A DNA stretch of 64,000 nt from Aromatoleum bremense (GCF_017894365.1 NZ_CP059467.1:2976001-3040000), one strand, 5' to 3'; counted from the stretch's first letter, positions 9,168 to 20,275 are shown. The notes: generated by a model from the sequence alone, not told the origin. A program made the numbers and translations.

Positions 9168-9551
9168 ATGCGAATTCTTCACACAATGCTACGAGTTGGC
9201 GATCTGGACCGTTCGATCGCTTTCTATACCGAAGTTCTCGGCATGCGCCTGCTGCGGCGCCAGGACTATCCGGAAGGAAAATTCACGCTCGCCTTTGTCG
9301 GCTATGGGGATGAGGCCGACAGCGCGGTGATCGAGCTCACGCATAACTGGGAGGTGTCGGCCTATGACCTCGGCAACGGATTCGGCCACATCGCGCTGGC
9401 TGTCCCCGATGCCCGGCGGGCCTGCGACGACATTCGTGCGCGCGGTGGCAAGGTCGTGCGCGAGGCCGGCCCGATGAAGCATGGCAACACGGTGATCGCC
9501 TTCGTCGAGGATCCGGATGGCTACAAGATCGAACTGATCCAGCGCGGCTGA
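9168..9551 (+). CDS. gloA: Lactoylglutathione lyase (glyoxalase I)
   Basis: A 127-residue glyoxalase I that converts the methylglyoxal-glutathione hemithioacetal to S-lactoylglutathione. The opening [20 protein letters not shown] carries the first metal-ligand His (HTMLRV). The second set is [15 protein letters not shown] and the late [12 protein letters not shown], giving the His/Glu/His/Glu metal site of the nickel-dependent bacterial enzyme. Length and motif spacing are standard. It lies 10 bases after the metallopeptidase gene and closes this operon. Confidence 0.96.
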   Translation: MRILHTMLRVGDLDRSIAFYTEVLGMRLLRRQDYPEGKFTLAFVGYGDEADSAVIELTHNWEVSAYDLGNGFGHIALAVPDARRACDDIRARGGKVVREAGPMKHGNTVIAFVEDPDGYKIELIQRG

Positions 9552-9979
9552 ACCGCCCGCCTCAGCCCCCGCGGCGGGTTGCCGCCATCGTTTCCTCGTC
9601 GAGTGCTCCGCCGCAGCTCGACCCCTGTCCGGCCGTGCCTCCGTAGCAGTGGTCGGCCACGCGCATCGGTCGTCCTGCAAGGGCGGCCGCCGTGGCCGAG
9701 GTGATGTGCTGCCGATCGTCCGCGCTGTCGGCGATCGGTAGCCCCAGTTGCTTTCACTGCAGCTCCGCGCGCCATGGCATCTCACCTCGATCGACCGGAA
9801 CGGACTCGGCAGCGATCGGCAGTTGAAGAGGCGGAAGGTTTCGACCATCCTTAAGACGTTGGCGGCAGCCATATGCTTCTCCCGGCGACTGCGTGGGCGG
9901 AACTCTTCCACCGTCCGGGGGTGTCCACGCTTGCAGCATGCGTGACAGGTAACGGAGCGCAAGTGACAGGAAGCTTCCC
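9552..9979. other. 428-base stretch without a recognisable gene
   Basis: No protein family, RNA or repeat is recognised. Just after gloA a short GC-rich hairpin (CCCGCC...GGCGGG, about 9557-9580) could end the upstream transcript. On the minus strand an uninterrupted frame from 9562 to 9753 has coding-like third-position GC (about 80 percent by hand count) and contains two cysteines in a Gly-rich context, but it has an in-frame stop just upstream and no convincing start. It may be the tail of a decayed gene. The cfa ribosome-binding site (AGGAAG) lies at the right end. Confidence 0.4.
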
Positions 9980-11173
9980 ATGTCCGATCCGACATCAAGC
10001 GAACGCCGTGAACATAATGCCAGCGAGGAATCCCACCTCCACCAGATGCTGGTGGAACTGCTGGAGAAAGCTGACGTGCACATCGGCGGCAGTCGTCCCT
10101 GGGATATCCGCGTATTCGACGGAAAGGTTCCCGAGCGGGTTTTTTCGATGGGCAACGTGGGTCTCGGCGAGGCCTACATGGATGGCCACTGGGAAGCCGA
10201 CCGGCTCGACGAGTTCTTCAGCCATATCCTGCGCGCCCACCTGGACCGGAAAGTGCAGCCGCTGCGCCTGGCGTTCCATGCGTTGCGCACACGCCTGCTC
10301 AACCGGCAAAGTCTGAAGCGGGCCTGGCGAGTGGGCGAGGCGCATTACGATCTCGGCAACGATTTCTACGCGGCGATGCTCGATCCGCGCATGACCTACA
10401 GTTGCGCCTACTGGGAGGGTGCGAGCGACCTCGCACAGGCGCAGGAAGCCAAGCTTGACCTCATCTGCCGCAAGCTCGGCCTCGAACCCGGCATGCGGCT
10501 GCTCGACATCGGGTGTGGCTGGGGCAGCCTGATGGGGTATGCTGCCGAGCGCTACGGGGTCGATTGTGTGGGGATCACCGTGTCGAAGGAGCAGGCCGCG
10601 TGGGCGCAGCAGCGCTACGCCGGCTTGCCGCTGGAGTTTCGCCTGCAGGACTACCGTTCCGTCAACGAGCGCTTCGACCGCATCGCCAGCGTCGGCATGT
10701 TCGAGCACGTCGGGCGCAAGAACCACCACACCTTCATGGAAGTCGCGCGACGTTGTCTCGCCGACGACGGATTGTTCCTGCTTCACACAATCGGTAAGAA
10801 CCAGCGCGACCTGGTCTCCGACGCCTGGATCGACAAATACATTTTCCCCAACGGCGAGCTTCCGTCGGTCGGCCAGATCGGCGACGCAGTCGACGATCTC
10901 TTCATCGTAGAGGACCTGCACAACTTCGGCGCCGACTATGACAGGACGCTCATGGCGTGGTATGGCAACTTCGAAGCCGCGTGGCCACGCTTCAGGGACC
11001 GACTCGGCGAGCGCTTCCGCCGCATGTGGCGTTACTACCTCCTGTCCTGCGCCGGCGCATTCCGTGCCCGCGACATACAACTATGGCAGTGGGTATTTTC
11101 GCCGGAAGGCATCCCCGGAGGGTACCGGCGCCCCGGCAACAATCCGGCGGCAGGGGCGGCGCCTGAAAGCTGA
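9980..11173 (+). CDS. cfa: Cyclopropane-fatty-acyl-phospholipid synthase
   Basis: A 397-residue SAM-dependent enzyme that adds a methylene bridge to unsaturated acyl chains of membrane phospholipids. The N-terminal lipid-associated domain (1-130) is followed by VGEAHYDLGNDFYAAMLDPRMTYSCAYW, a CFA hallmark. The SAM-binding motif LDIGCGWGS lies near residue 175, and the bicarbonate-site region SVGMFEHVGRKNH near 238. The C-terminal HNFGADYDRTLMAWYGNF is also conserved. It stands alone, facing the tRNA-Ile gene. Confidence 0.95.
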   Translation: MSDPTSSERREHNASEESHLHQMLVELLEKADVHIGGSRPWDIRVFDGKVPERVFSMGNVGLGEAYMDGHWEADRLDEFFSHILRAHLDRKVQPLRLAFHALRTRLLNRQSLKRAWRVGEAHYDLGNDFYAAMLDPRMTYSCAYWEGASDLAQAQEAKLDLICRKLGLEPGMRLLDIGCGWGSLMGYAAERYGVDCVGITVSKEQAAWAQQRYAGLPLEFRLQDYRSVNERFDRIASVGMFEHVGRKNHHTFMEVARRCLADDGLFLLHTIGKNQRDLVSDAWIDKYIFPNGELPSVGQIGDAVDDLFIVEDLHNFGADYDRTLMAWYGNFEAAWPRFRDRLGERFRRMWRYYLLSCAGAFRARDIQLWQWVFSPEGIPGGYRRPGNNPAAGAAPES

Positions 11174-11204
11174 AAAATGCATCGACGCGCGGATCCGCGA
11201 CGGT

Positions 11205-11246
11205 AAAAAGCACAACGCCAACCCCGAAGGATTGGCGCAAGTGCTT
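11205..11246 (-). terminator. Intrinsic terminator of tRNA-Ile(CAU)
   Basis: Read on the minus strand, AAGCAC and GCGCCAA pair with TTGGCGT and GTGCTT around a TTCGGG-type loop, followed directly by a run of five T. It starts nine bases after the encoded CCA end of the tRNA, so it fits a dedicated tRNA terminator. Confidence 0.8.
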
Positions 11247-11254
11247 GATTCTCA

Positions 11255-11330
11255 TGGTGGGCCCAGCAGGACTCGAACCTGCAACCAAAGGATTATGAGT
11301 CCTCTGCTCTAACCATTGAGCTATGGGCCC
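11255..11330 (-). tRNA. tRNA with CAU anticodon, probably tRNA-Ile2
   Basis: A 76-base cloverleaf with a 7-bp acceptor stem (GGGCCCA/TGGGCCC), encoded CCA, a D-loop with GGTTAGAGC and TTCGAATCC in the T arm. The anticodon loop is CTCATAA, so the unmodified anticodon is CAU. The D-arm and the TTGGTTG variable region resemble the minor isoleucine tRNA (C34 changed to lysidine by TilS, reading AUA) more than elongator tRNA-Met. Distinguishing the two needs comparison with the other CAU tRNAs of the genome. It lies just downstream of rpoD. Confidence 0.9.
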
Positions 11331-11340
11331 GGAAAGGGGA

Positions 11341-11363
11341 GCGCCCGCCGCAGAGGCGGGCGC
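11341..11363 (-). terminator. rpoD terminator
   Basis: A perfect 9-bp stem (GCGCCCGCC/GGCGGGCGC) with a 5-base loop, ten bases after the rpoD stop and ten bases before the tRNA gene. On the minus strand it is followed by TCCCCTTTCC, a weak T tract. Confidence 0.6.
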
Positions 11364-11373
11364 GGCGTGGGGG

Positions 11374-13365
<1,992 letters not shown>

Positions 13366-13414
13366 GGTACTCCTTGGTTCGGGCGAGAAATGAATTGGGT
13401 AACCTGCAATAATA

Positions 13415-15244
13415 CTAAAAATCTTGGACTTTGCCGAGATTGACGAGGTTCATTTTTTCGATTAAGAGCGCTGCAAGCCGGTGCCGCTCGATCGACGACA
13501 GGCCGGATTCGCGCTCCCGGGCGGTCAGTCCGGCGATTTCACGGGCGATCGCGTCGGCGTGCAGTTTGCGCAGCGTGTCCTCGAAAAGTACCTCGACGAC
13601 CGCATCGTCGAACTCCGCGTCGACAAGTTCGCCCGCGGTTTTCGCCAGCGTTTCCCCGTGCGGGGTTTCCCGGAAGCGTTCGACCAGTGCGCCGAGCCCG
13701 ACGTTCGCTGCGAGATCGCCGGTGTTTGTCGCGTCGATGATTGCGACCAGCGCTTCGCCCTCCGCGTTCATTGTCGGGACGAGGTCGACCGGCAGTCGCG
13801 CGGCCAGGGCGGGGTGCTGGAGCACGAGCCGCAAGAGCGTGCCCACGGCCGAAGGCGGTTTGCGGCGTGAACGCATTCCCTGGCCTGATCGGGGGGGCGG
13901 GGCAGCGGCAGGGCGATGGGCCAGACCGGCGGCGGTGCGTTCGCCCGGCCATTCGCGGGCCTCTGCGGACAGCCCATATGCGCGCTCGATTTCGCTCTGG
14001 CTGAACTGGCTTGCCTCGGCGATCGACTTCACTATCTGCAGCCGCAGCATTGGCGCCGTGATCCGCGTGACGAGCGGTTTCGCTTCATGAACGAGGCGCG
14101 CGCGTCCTTCTGCGGTATCGAGCGCGCAGTCCGTCTGCAGTTCGCGCAGCAGGAAATTTGTCAGCGTCGTCGCGGCGCCAGCGGCCTGGCGGAACGCGTC
14201 GGCGCCGTGGGCGCGCACAAACGAGTCGGGGTCGTGTTGCTCGGGCAGGAACAGGAAGGCGAGGGTGACGTCGTCGCGCAGGGCTTCGAGCGAGGATTCG
14301 AGCGCACGTCGAGCGGCCTTGCGGCCCGCCGCGTCGCCGTCGAAGCAGAACACGACGCGTTGCGACTGGCGCAGCAACACGCTGATATGGTGCGTCGTCG
14401 TCGCGGTGCCAAGTGTCGCGACCGAATTGCCGATGCCATGCTGCGCGAGCGCGACGACATCCATGTAGCCTTCGACGACGATCGCATGGCCGGCGTCGCG
14501 GATCGACTTCTGCGCCTGGATCAGCCCGTAGAGTTCGCGACCTTTTTCGAACAGCGGCGTTTCCGGTGAGTTCAGGTACTTCGGTTCGCCGCTGTCGAGG
14601 ACCCGTCCGCCGAACGCGATGATGCGCCCGCGCCGGTCCTGGATCGGGAACATGATCCGATTGCGGAAGCGGTCGTAGCGTCGTCCGGCTTCATTCTCGA
14701 TCACGAGTCCGGCCTCGAGCAGCGCCTTGGCGTCGTAGTCCGGAAAGCTGCTGCGCAAGCCCTGCCAGTCGTCGGGGGCATAGCCGATGCCGAAGCGCGC
14801 GGCGATTTCACCGCTGACGCCGCGTCTTTTGAGGTAGTCGATCGCCGTGGGCGCCTGCCTGAGCCGGTCGCGGTAGTATTGCGCCGCCACCGTCATCGCC
14901 TCGATCAGCGCTGCGTGGGCGGGATTCGTATCGTTGCGCGAACTCGAGCCGGGTTCGTGCGGCACCTGCAAGCCTGCCTGGGCGGCCAATTCCTTGATTG
15001 CCTCGACGAACGGCAGCCCGCTGTATTCCATCAGGAACCCGACGGCACTGCCGTGGGCGCCGCAGCCGAAGCAATGATAGAACTGCTTGGTCGGGCTGAC
15101 CGAAAACGACGGCGACTTCTCGCCGTGGAACGGGCAGCAGGCGAAGTAGTTGGCGCCGCCTTTTTTCAGCGGCAGGTGGCGCTCGATGACGTCGACGATG
15201 TCGACCCGGGCGAGCAGGTTCTGAATGAACGACTGCGGAATCAT
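13415..15244 (-). CDS. dnaG: DNA primase DnaG
   Basis: A 609-residue primase that makes RNA primers at replication forks. The N-terminal zinc finger is [12 protein letters not shown] plus [11 protein letters not shown] (Cys/His/Cys/Cys near 36-65). The TOPRIM domain has [13 protein letters not shown] with the catalytic Glu (near 262) and [15 protein letters not shown] with the acidic pair (near 303). The last 130 residues form the DnaB-interacting domain. It follows yqeY by 37 bases in the macromolecular synthesis operon. Confidence 0.97.
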   Translation of the reverse strand: MIPQSFIQNLLARVDIVDVIERHLPLKKGGANYFACCPFHGEKSPSFSVSPTKQFYHCFGCGAHGSAVGFLMEYSGLPFVEAIKELAAQAGLQVPHEPGSSSRNDTNPAHAALIEAMTVAAQYYRDRLRQAPTAIDYLKRRGVSGEIAARFGIGYAPDDWQGLRSSFPDYDAKALLEAGLVIENEAGRRYDRFRNRIMFPIQDRRGRIIAFGGRVLDSGEPKYLNSPETPLFEKGRELYGLIQAQKSIRDAGHAIVVEGYMDVVALAQHGIGNSVATLGTATTTHHISVLLRQSQRVVFCFDGDAAGRKAARRALESSLEALRDDVTLAFLFLPEQHDPDSFVRAHGADAFRQAAGAATTLTNFLLRELQTDCALDTAEGRARLVHEAKPLVTRITAPMLRLQIVKSIAEASQFSQSEIERAYGLSAEAREWPGERTAAGLAHRPAAAPPPRSGQGMRSRRKPPSAVGTLLRLVLQHPALAARLPVDLVPTMNAEGEALVAIIDATNTGDLAANVGLGALVERFRETPHGETLAKTAGELVDAEFDDAVVEVLFEDTLRKLHADAIAREIAGLTARERESGLSSIERHRLAALLIEKMNLVNLGKVQDF

Positions 15245-15281
15245 GGCCGGGCGCCTACCCGCCCGCTGGGGCGGCAGGCAG

Positions 15282-15728
15282 TCAGCTCGACAGCCTCGCG
15301 CGCACGCGGCGCGAGGCTTCGGTCATGTCGGCACGACCCGCCAGGCGTGGCTTCAGCAACGCCATGACGCGTCCCATGTCCGCAGGACTCGTGGCGCCGG
15401 ATTCGCCGACGGCGGCGGTAATCGCCTCGTCGAGTTCGGCGTCGGACAGCGGCTCGGGAAGATAGGCTGACAGCACCTCGATCTCGAAGCGCTCGCCGGC
15501 GGCCAGTTCCGGCCGGTTTGCGGCTTCGTACTGGCTGGCTGCGTCGCGCCGTTGCTTGACCAGTTTTTCAACGGTGGCGGTGATCGCGGCATCGTCCAGT
15601 TCGACCCGCTCGTCGATCTCGCGCTGCTTGACTGCAGCGAGCAGCAGACGGACTGCGGACAGGCGTGCACTATCCTTCGCGCGCAGCGCCGCCTTCATGT
15701 CGTCCTGGATGCGTTCCTTGAGAGACAT
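15282..15728 (-). CDS. yqeY: GatB/YqeY domain protein
   Basis: A 148-residue YqeY family protein, entirely the helical domain found at the C-terminus of the GatB amidotransferase subunit. The opening MSLKERIQDDMKAALRAKD, the middle EIEVLSAYLPEPLSDAE and the end DMGRVMALLKPRLAGRADM are family signatures. The domain binds tRNA in GatB; the stand-alone protein has no proven role. It is inserted between rpsU and dnaG, an order common outside the enterobacteria, and lies downstream of the rpsU attenuator. Confidence 0.92.
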   Translation of the reverse strand: MSLKERIQDDMKAALRAKDSARLSAVRLLLAAVKQREIDERVELDDAAITATVEKLVKQRRDAASQYEAANRPELAAGERFEIEVLSAYLPEPLSDAELDEAITAAVGESGATSPADMGRVMALLKPRLAGRADMTEASRRVRARLSS

Positions 15729-15749
15729 GATGTACTCCAGCTCGAAAAT

Positions 15750-15796
15750 GCAAAAGCCACGCCGGGCACGAATCCGACGACTCGCGCCCGGCGTGG
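15750..15796 (-). terminator. Attenuator between rpsU and yqeY-dnaG-rpoD
   Basis: On the minus strand, 27 bases after the rpsU stop, a perfect 11-bp stem (CCACGCCGGGC/GCCCGGCGTGG) with an 18-base loop is followed by CTTTTGCATTTT. A partial terminator in this position is the classic way that ribosomal protein S21 is made in excess over primase and sigma factor. Confidence 0.8.
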
Positions 15797-15822
15797 TGCC
15801 GGCCGGCTGAACCGGTGACGGA

Positions 15823-16035
15823 TCAGTACAGCTTCGGCGGCAGGGTCTGGCTACGCAGGCGCTTGTGGTTGCGCTTGACCGCGGCGGCCGACTTGCGCTT
15901 GCGTTCCGCGGTAGGCTTTTCGTAGAACTCGCGGGCGCGAAGCTCAGTCAGCAAACCGGTTTTTTCGATGGTGCGCTTGAAGCGGCGAATGGCGACTTCA
16001 AACGGCTCGTTTTCCTTGACGCGAATACCCGGCAT
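15823..16035 (-). CDS. rpsU: 30S ribosomal protein bS21
   Basis: A 70-residue basic protein of the small ribosomal subunit, involved in initiation near the anti-Shine-Dalgarno region of 16S rRNA. It has the standard opening [20 protein letters not shown] and the basic C-terminal half [17 protein letters not shown]. It is the first gene of the macromolecular synthesis operon, with a near-consensus promoter 41 bases upstream and a strong attenuator just downstream. Confidence 0.98.
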
Positions 16036-16075
16036 TGCGAACGTCCTTGTGTGTCTTGTAGGCGGAAAAACGCGG

Positions 16076-16104
16076 ATTATAACGACTGGCAGGCGTCAAG
16101 CCAA
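16076..16104 (-). promoter_or_regulatory. Sigma-70 promoter of rpsU
   Basis: On the minus strand, TTGGCT (-35), a 17-base spacer and a perfect TATAAT (-10) lie just upstream of rpsU. The predicted transcript would have a leader of about 35 bases. Confidence 0.75.
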
Positions 16105-16128
16105 GCCCTAAACTTTGGCGGAATAGAG

Positions 16129-17841
16129 TCAGCGCTTCGGCGTGGCCTCCGGTGCGTCCTGGCGCAGGCCTTCGAGGGCTTGGTGTTCGGTCCGGTAGTC
16201 GGCGTGCGGGCCGAGCCGCAGCCACAGGCCGGTTTTCTGCATCACGTCGATGACCTGTTTTTTCAAGCCGCAGAAAGCCAGGTTCTTGTTCGTCCCGCGC
16301 AGTCGCTCGATCAGCATCGAGAGCGTGTGCAGGCCGGTCGCATCGATCATGTTGATGCCGGCTGCGGAGATCAGCACGGTGTGCACGCCGGAGTGGGCGG
16401 CCGCTGCTGCGAGCGCGGCGCGCTCGAAGGCCGCCGCGGTGACGAACGTGAGCGGGCTGTCGAAGCGCAGGATGACGATGGCAGGGTCGGGATGCTCGAG
16501 TCCGAAGCGTGCGAGGTCGCGGTAGGTGCCGTCGGGATGCAGGCCCAGCAGGGCAGTGCGCGGGCGCATCTCGCGGTAGAGCATCAACGCCAGCGACAGC
16601 AGCAATCCCGCGACGACGCCGTTCTGGATGTTCGGCGCGAACACCAGCGTGCCGATGAAGGTGAGCGTCGAGGCGAGGCCGTCGTCGCGCCCGGCCTGCC
16701 ACGCGCGGCCGAGCGCGCGGAAATCGATCAGGCCGGTGATGACATGCAGGATGATTGCGGCGAGCACCGGCTTCGGCAGATGCCACAGGAGCGGCGTGAG
16801 GTAAAGCAGCGTTACGAGCACGCACGCCGCGGCGATCAGCGACGAGAGGCTGCTCCTCGCGCCAGATACGTAGTTGAGCGCCGAGCGCGAGAAGGAGGCG
16901 CTGACCGGCAGCGCGCCGCTGATCGCTGCGGCGATTTTCGCCAGGCCCTGGCCGATCAGTTCCTGGTTCTGGTCCCAGTCCTGACCGCTTTTTCCGCAGA
17001 TCAGCTTGGCGCTCGAAGTCGCTTCCATGAAACTCACCAGCGCGATGACGAAGGCGGCCGGGATCAGCGCGACCGCCGCATTCCAGTCGAACTCCGGAAC
17101 GCCGAGGACGGGGAGGCCGGCCGGGATCGCTCCGACGACCGCGCCGCCGCGGGACCCGTAGCCGACTGCCGCCGAGGTCGCTGTCGCGCAGGCGACGACG
17201 ATCAATACCGCCGGGAATCCTGGCGCGAAACGCTTGAGCAGGAGCAGTGCGAGCAGCGCCCCTGCTCCGAAGGCCGCCGACAGCGGATGCGCGGTGTCGA
17301 GGGCTTCCAGCGCCGTCCAGAAGTCGATCAGGAAATGCGTCGACTGCGGCATCACCACGCCGAGCAGCGCCGGCAACTGCGACAGCCCGATGATCAGGGC
17401 TGCGGCGTTGATGAAGCCGGTCAGCACCGGACGGGAGAGCAGATTCAGCAGCCACCCGGCGCGCAGCGCACCGAGGGCCAGCTGGATGAGCCCCGACAGC
17501 AGTGCGAGCAGGATCGCGAGTGTCAGGAAGGCCGGGGAAGCCGGGTCGGCGAACGGCAGCAGACTCGCACCGCTGAGAATCGACGTCAGCGCGACGGGAC
17601 CGGTCGACAGCTGGGCGCAGGAGCCGAAGAGCGCAGCGACGATTGCCGGCAGCAGCGCGGCGTAAAGCCCGACATGAGGCGGCAGGGAGGCGAGCTGTGC
17701 ATAGGCCAGCGACTGCGGGATCATCATCAGCGCAACCGCGACGCCGGCGATCAGGTCGCCCCGCAGCGAGGCTGCCGACCATTGCCGGCGCCATGCGAGG
17801 AAGGGGAGCAGGCGGTCGATCAGCGGCGGGGGCGAGGTCAT
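16129..17841 (-). CDS. SulP family anion transporter with STAS domain
   Basis: A 570-residue SLC26/SulP permease. The membrane part (about 20-400) opens with LRGDLIAGVAVALMMIPQSLAYAQLA, the SulP signature, and contains a second conserved stretch QELIGQGLAKIAAAISGALPVSASFSRSALN. A C-terminal cytoplasmic STAS domain (about 430-550) includes VLISAAGINMIDATGLHTL. Known substrates are sulfate, bicarbonate and dicarboxylates; which applies here cannot be read from the sequence. The start is placed at MTSPPPLIDRLL because the 29 codons upstream are not family-like. It is divergent from the glc regulator gene. Confidence 0.9.
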   Translation of the reverse strand: MTSPPPLIDRLLPFLAWRRQWSAASLRGDLIAGVAVALMMIPQSLAYAQLASLPPHVGLYAALLPAIVAALFGSCAQLSTGPVALTSILSGASLLPFADPASPAFLTLAILLALLSGLIQLALGALRAGWLLNLLSRPVLTGFINAAALIIGLSQLPALLGVVMPQSTHFLIDFWTALEALDTAHPLSAAFGAGALLALLLLKRFAPGFPAVLIVVACATATSAAVGYGSRGGAVVGAIPAGLPVLGVPEFDWNAAVALIPAAFVIALVSFMEATSSAKLICGKSGQDWDQNQELIGQGLAKIAAAISGALPVSASFSRSALNYVSGARSSLSSLIAAACVLVTLLYLTPLLWHLPKPVLAAIILHVITGLIDFRALGRAWQAGRDDGLASTLTFIGTLVFAPNIQNGVVAGLLLSLALMLYREMRPRTALLGLHPDGTYRDLARFGLEHPDPAIVILRFDSPLTFVTAAAFERAALAAAAAHSGVHTVLISAAGINMIDATGLHTLSMLIERLRGTNKNLAFCGLKKQVIDVMQKTGLWLRLGPHADYRTEHQALEGLRQDAPEATPKR

Positions 17842-17945
17842 TGAATCCGGAGCCTCGGGGCGGCGGGCGGGAAGCCGATGGTAGCAAATGGCAGATGGGT
17901 GCGTGGGCACAATCCGCGGGCGGCGCATCAGGGTAAATCCCGATG

Positions 17946-17974
17946 CTGACGTCGGGACGTTTGGAGGTTAGTAT
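17946..17974 (+). promoter_or_regulatory. Promoter of the GntR-glcDEF operon
   Basis: CTGACG (-35), 17 bases, TAGTAT (-10). The predicted start of transcription falls inside the palindrome that follows immediately, and the leader would be about 30 bases. Confidence 0.6.
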
Positions 17975-17977
17975 TCG

Positions 17978-17996
17978 AAAGTTGTCAGACAACTTT
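17978..17996 (+). promoter_or_regulatory. FadR-subfamily GntR operator
   Basis: AAAGTTGTCAGACAACTTT is a perfect palindrome with 9-base arms around one central base. Its core fits the TNGTNNNACNA pattern known for FadR-subfamily regulators such as LldR and PdhR. It overlaps the predicted start of transcription, so binding by the product of the next gene would block its own operon. Confidence 0.75.
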
Positions 17997-18011
17997 GCGA
18001 AGACATGAGCG

Positions 18012-18767
18012 ATGAGCGCCACCCCGATACCCGAACGTCCTCCTCATCTCAGCGCCACGATCGCCCGGCAGCTCGAGCGCTGGATCAGCGAGCAGCGGCT
18101 CCCGAGGGGCGCGCAGTTACCGACGGAAAAGCTGCTGTGCGAGAAATTCGGCGTGAGCCGGGCCGTGATCCGGGAGGCGATCTCGCGGCTCAAGGCCGAT
18201 GGATGCGTGACGACGCGCCAGGGCTCCGGCGCCTATGTCGCCGCACGTCCGGGGCAGGGCAGCTTCCGCCTGCTGCACGGACCGTCGCCGTCCGCAACGA
18301 TTCCGACGGACGAAATCTCGGACGTTTTCGAGCTCCGTTGTCTCGTCGAAACCGGCGCGGCCGAGCGCGCCGCGCTGCGCCGCACGCCGGCGGACCTGGC
18401 GTGCATGCGTGAAGCGCTCGTGCGGATGGACGAGGCGATTGCGTCGGCATCCGACGCGGTGGGTGACGACGACGCGTTCCATGTCGCCATCGCGGCGGCG
18501 ACGCAGAATCCGCATATCGAGCGCTTCCAGGCTTTCATGGGGCGGCAGTTCTCCGATTCCCGGGTGCCGACGTGGAGCGGCGAGGGCCACCGTAGCGGAC
18601 GCGCGCGGCAGGCGCAGGCCGAACATGCAAGGATTTTCGAGGCGATCGCCTGTGGCGACGCGGACGCCGCGCGAGCGGCAGCGCAGGCCCACCTGGTATG
18701 CGCCGCGCGCCGCCTCGGGCTCGATCCGTTGCGCTGGGGTAATGAACAACTGGAGAGGGCACAATGA
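18012..18767 (+). CDS. FadR-subfamily GntR transcription regulator of the glc operon
   Basis: A 251-residue regulator. The winged helix-turn-helix (about 12-80) contains LPTEKLLCEKFGVSRAVIREAISRLKADG. The C-terminal FCD ligand domain (about 100-240) has the helical pattern and the metal-binding type residues: Asp in DEISDVFELR and His in DDAFHVAIAAATQN and AEHARIFEAI. It heads the glycolate oxidase genes and its stop overlaps the glcD start (ATGA). It is presumably a glycolate- or lactate-responsive regulator equivalent to GlcC or LldR; which ligand is inference. Confidence 0.9.
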   Translation: MSATPIPERPPHLSATIARQLERWISEQRLPRGAQLPTEKLLCEKFGVSRAVIREAISRLKADGCVTTRQGSGAYVAARPGQGSFRLLHGPSPSATIPTDEISDVFELRCLVETGAAERAALRRTPADLACMREALVRMDEAIASASDAVGDDDAFHVAIAAATQNPHIERFQAFMGRQFSDSRVPTWSGEGHRSGRARQAQAEHARIFEAIACGDADAARAAAQAHLVCAARRLGLDPLRWGNEQLERAQ

Positions 18768-20275
18768 ACTTCGACGCCGAAGCGCCGGCACCGGGTGAGC
18801 GGGACGTGGATTTCTCCGCGGTCGACAAGGTGCAGCTGGTCGAAGCGCTGGCGCGCGTGCTGCCCGCCGGGGCGCTGATGTATGACGCGGAGGATCTGCG
18901 GCCGTATGAGTGCGACGGTCTTTCCGCGTACCGGCAGCTGCCGCTCATCGTTGCGCTACCGACGAGCGAAGAACAGGTCGTCGCGATCCTGCGCACGTGC
19001 AGCGCGATGCGCGTGCCGGTGGTCGCGCGCGGCGCCGGAACCGGACTGTCGGGCGGCGCGCTGCCGCATGCGCACGGCGTCGTGCTGTCGCTCGCGCGCT
19101 TCAACCGGATCCTGCAGCTCGACCCGCATGCACGCACCGCCGTGGTCCAGCCGGGCGTGCGCAACCTCGCGATCTCGGAAGCGGCGGCGCCGCACGGTCT
19201 GTATTACGCGCCGGACCCGTCGTCGCAGATCGCCTGCACGATCGGCGGCAACGTCGCGGAGAACTCGGGTGGCGTGCATTGCCTGAAGTACGGCCTGACG
19301 GTGCATAACCTGCTGCGCGTGCGCGGCGTGACGATCGAAGGCGAGATCGTCGAGATTGGCAATCACGGACTGGACGCGCCCGGCTACGATCTGCTTGCGC
19401 TGGTTACCGGCTCGGAAGGGATGCTGGCCGTCGTTACCGAAGTGACCGTAAAGCTCACGCCCAAACCGCAGCTCGCGCAGTGCGTGCTGGCCGCGTTCGA
19501 CGACGTCATCAAGGCGGGGGCCGCAGTGGCCGACATCGTTGCCGCAGGCATCATCCCCGCCGGACTCGAGATGATGGACCAGCCGGCCACCGCCGCGGTC
19601 GAGCAGTTCGTGCACGCCGGCTACCCGCTCGACGCCAAGGCGATCCTGCTGTGCGAATCGGACGGTACGCCCGAAGAGGTTGCCGAGGAGATCGCGCGCG
19701 TCCGCGCGGTCCTCGAAGCGGGGGGCGCGACCGAGATCCGCGTGTCGTGCGACGAGGCCGAGCGGATGCGCTTCTGGGCCGGGCGCAAGGCGGCGTTTCC
19801 CGCTGCCGGGCGCATCTCGCCCGATTACTACTGCATGGACGGCACGATCCCGAGGAAGCGCCTCGGCGAGATGCTCGAAGCGATCCAGGCGATGGAACGC
19901 AAGCACGGTCTGCGCTGCATCAACGTTTTCCACGCCGGCGACGGCAACCTGCATCCGCTGATCCTGTTCGATGCGAACCAGCCGGGCGAACTCGCGCGGG
20001 CGGAAGAATTCGGCGCCGAAATCCTCGAGTTGTCAGTTGCCCTCGGCGGCACGATCACCGGCGAACACGGCGTCGGCATCGAGAAGATCAATCAGATGTG
20101 CAGCCAGTTTTCACGGCCCGAGATCACGACGTTCTTCCGCGTGAAGGCGGCTTTCGATCCGGCCGGGCTGCTCAATCCCGGCAAGGCGATCCCGACGCTG
20201 AACCGCTGCGCCGAGTACGGCCGCGAGCGGGTCAGCAAGGGGCACGTGCCGTACCCGGATATCCCCCGGTTCTGA
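18764..20275 (+). CDS. glcD: Glycolate oxidase subunit GlcD (FAD-binding)
   Basis: A 503-residue FAD-linked oxidase of the GlcD/LldD-like family that oxidises glycolate to glyoxylate together with GlcE and GlcF. The PCMH-type FAD domain (about 55-235) has VVARGAGTGLSGGALPH and DPSSQIACTIGGNVAENSGG. The C-terminal cap has NVFHAGDGNLHPLI and GGTITGEHGVGIEK, both near the active site. Four-base overlap with the regulator gene upstream and a TGATG junction with the small gene downstream indicate tight co-translation. Confidence 0.95.
   Translation: MNFDAEAPAPGERDVDFSAVDKVQLVEALARVLPAGALMYDAEDLRPYECDGLSAYRQLPLIVALPTSEEQVVAILRTCSAMRVPVVARGAGTGLSGGALPHAHGVVLSLARFNRILQLDPHARTAVVQPGVRNLAISEAAAPHGLYYAPDPSSQIACTIGGNVAENSGGVHCLKYGLTVHNLLRVRGVTIEGEIVEIGNHGLDAPGYDLLALVTGSEGMLAVVTEVTVKLTPKPQLAQCVLAAFDDVIKAGAAVADIVAAGIIPAGLEMMDQPATAAVEQFVHAGYPLDAKAILLCESDGTPEEVAEEIARVRAVLEAGGATEIRVSCDEAERMRFWAGRKAAFPAAGRISPDYYCMDGTIPRKRLGEMLEAIQAMERKHGLRCINVFHAGDGNLHPLILFDANQPGELARAEEFGAEILELSVALGGTITGEHGVGIEKINQMCSQFSRPEITTFFRVKAAFDPAGLLNPGKAIPTLNRCAEYGRERVSKGHVPYPDIPRF

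Noticed and set aside
16129..17928. Longer start for the SulP transporter
   Set aside because: The 29 extra residues are Pro/Arg/His-rich and precede the typical N-terminus; the internal ATG is preferred.
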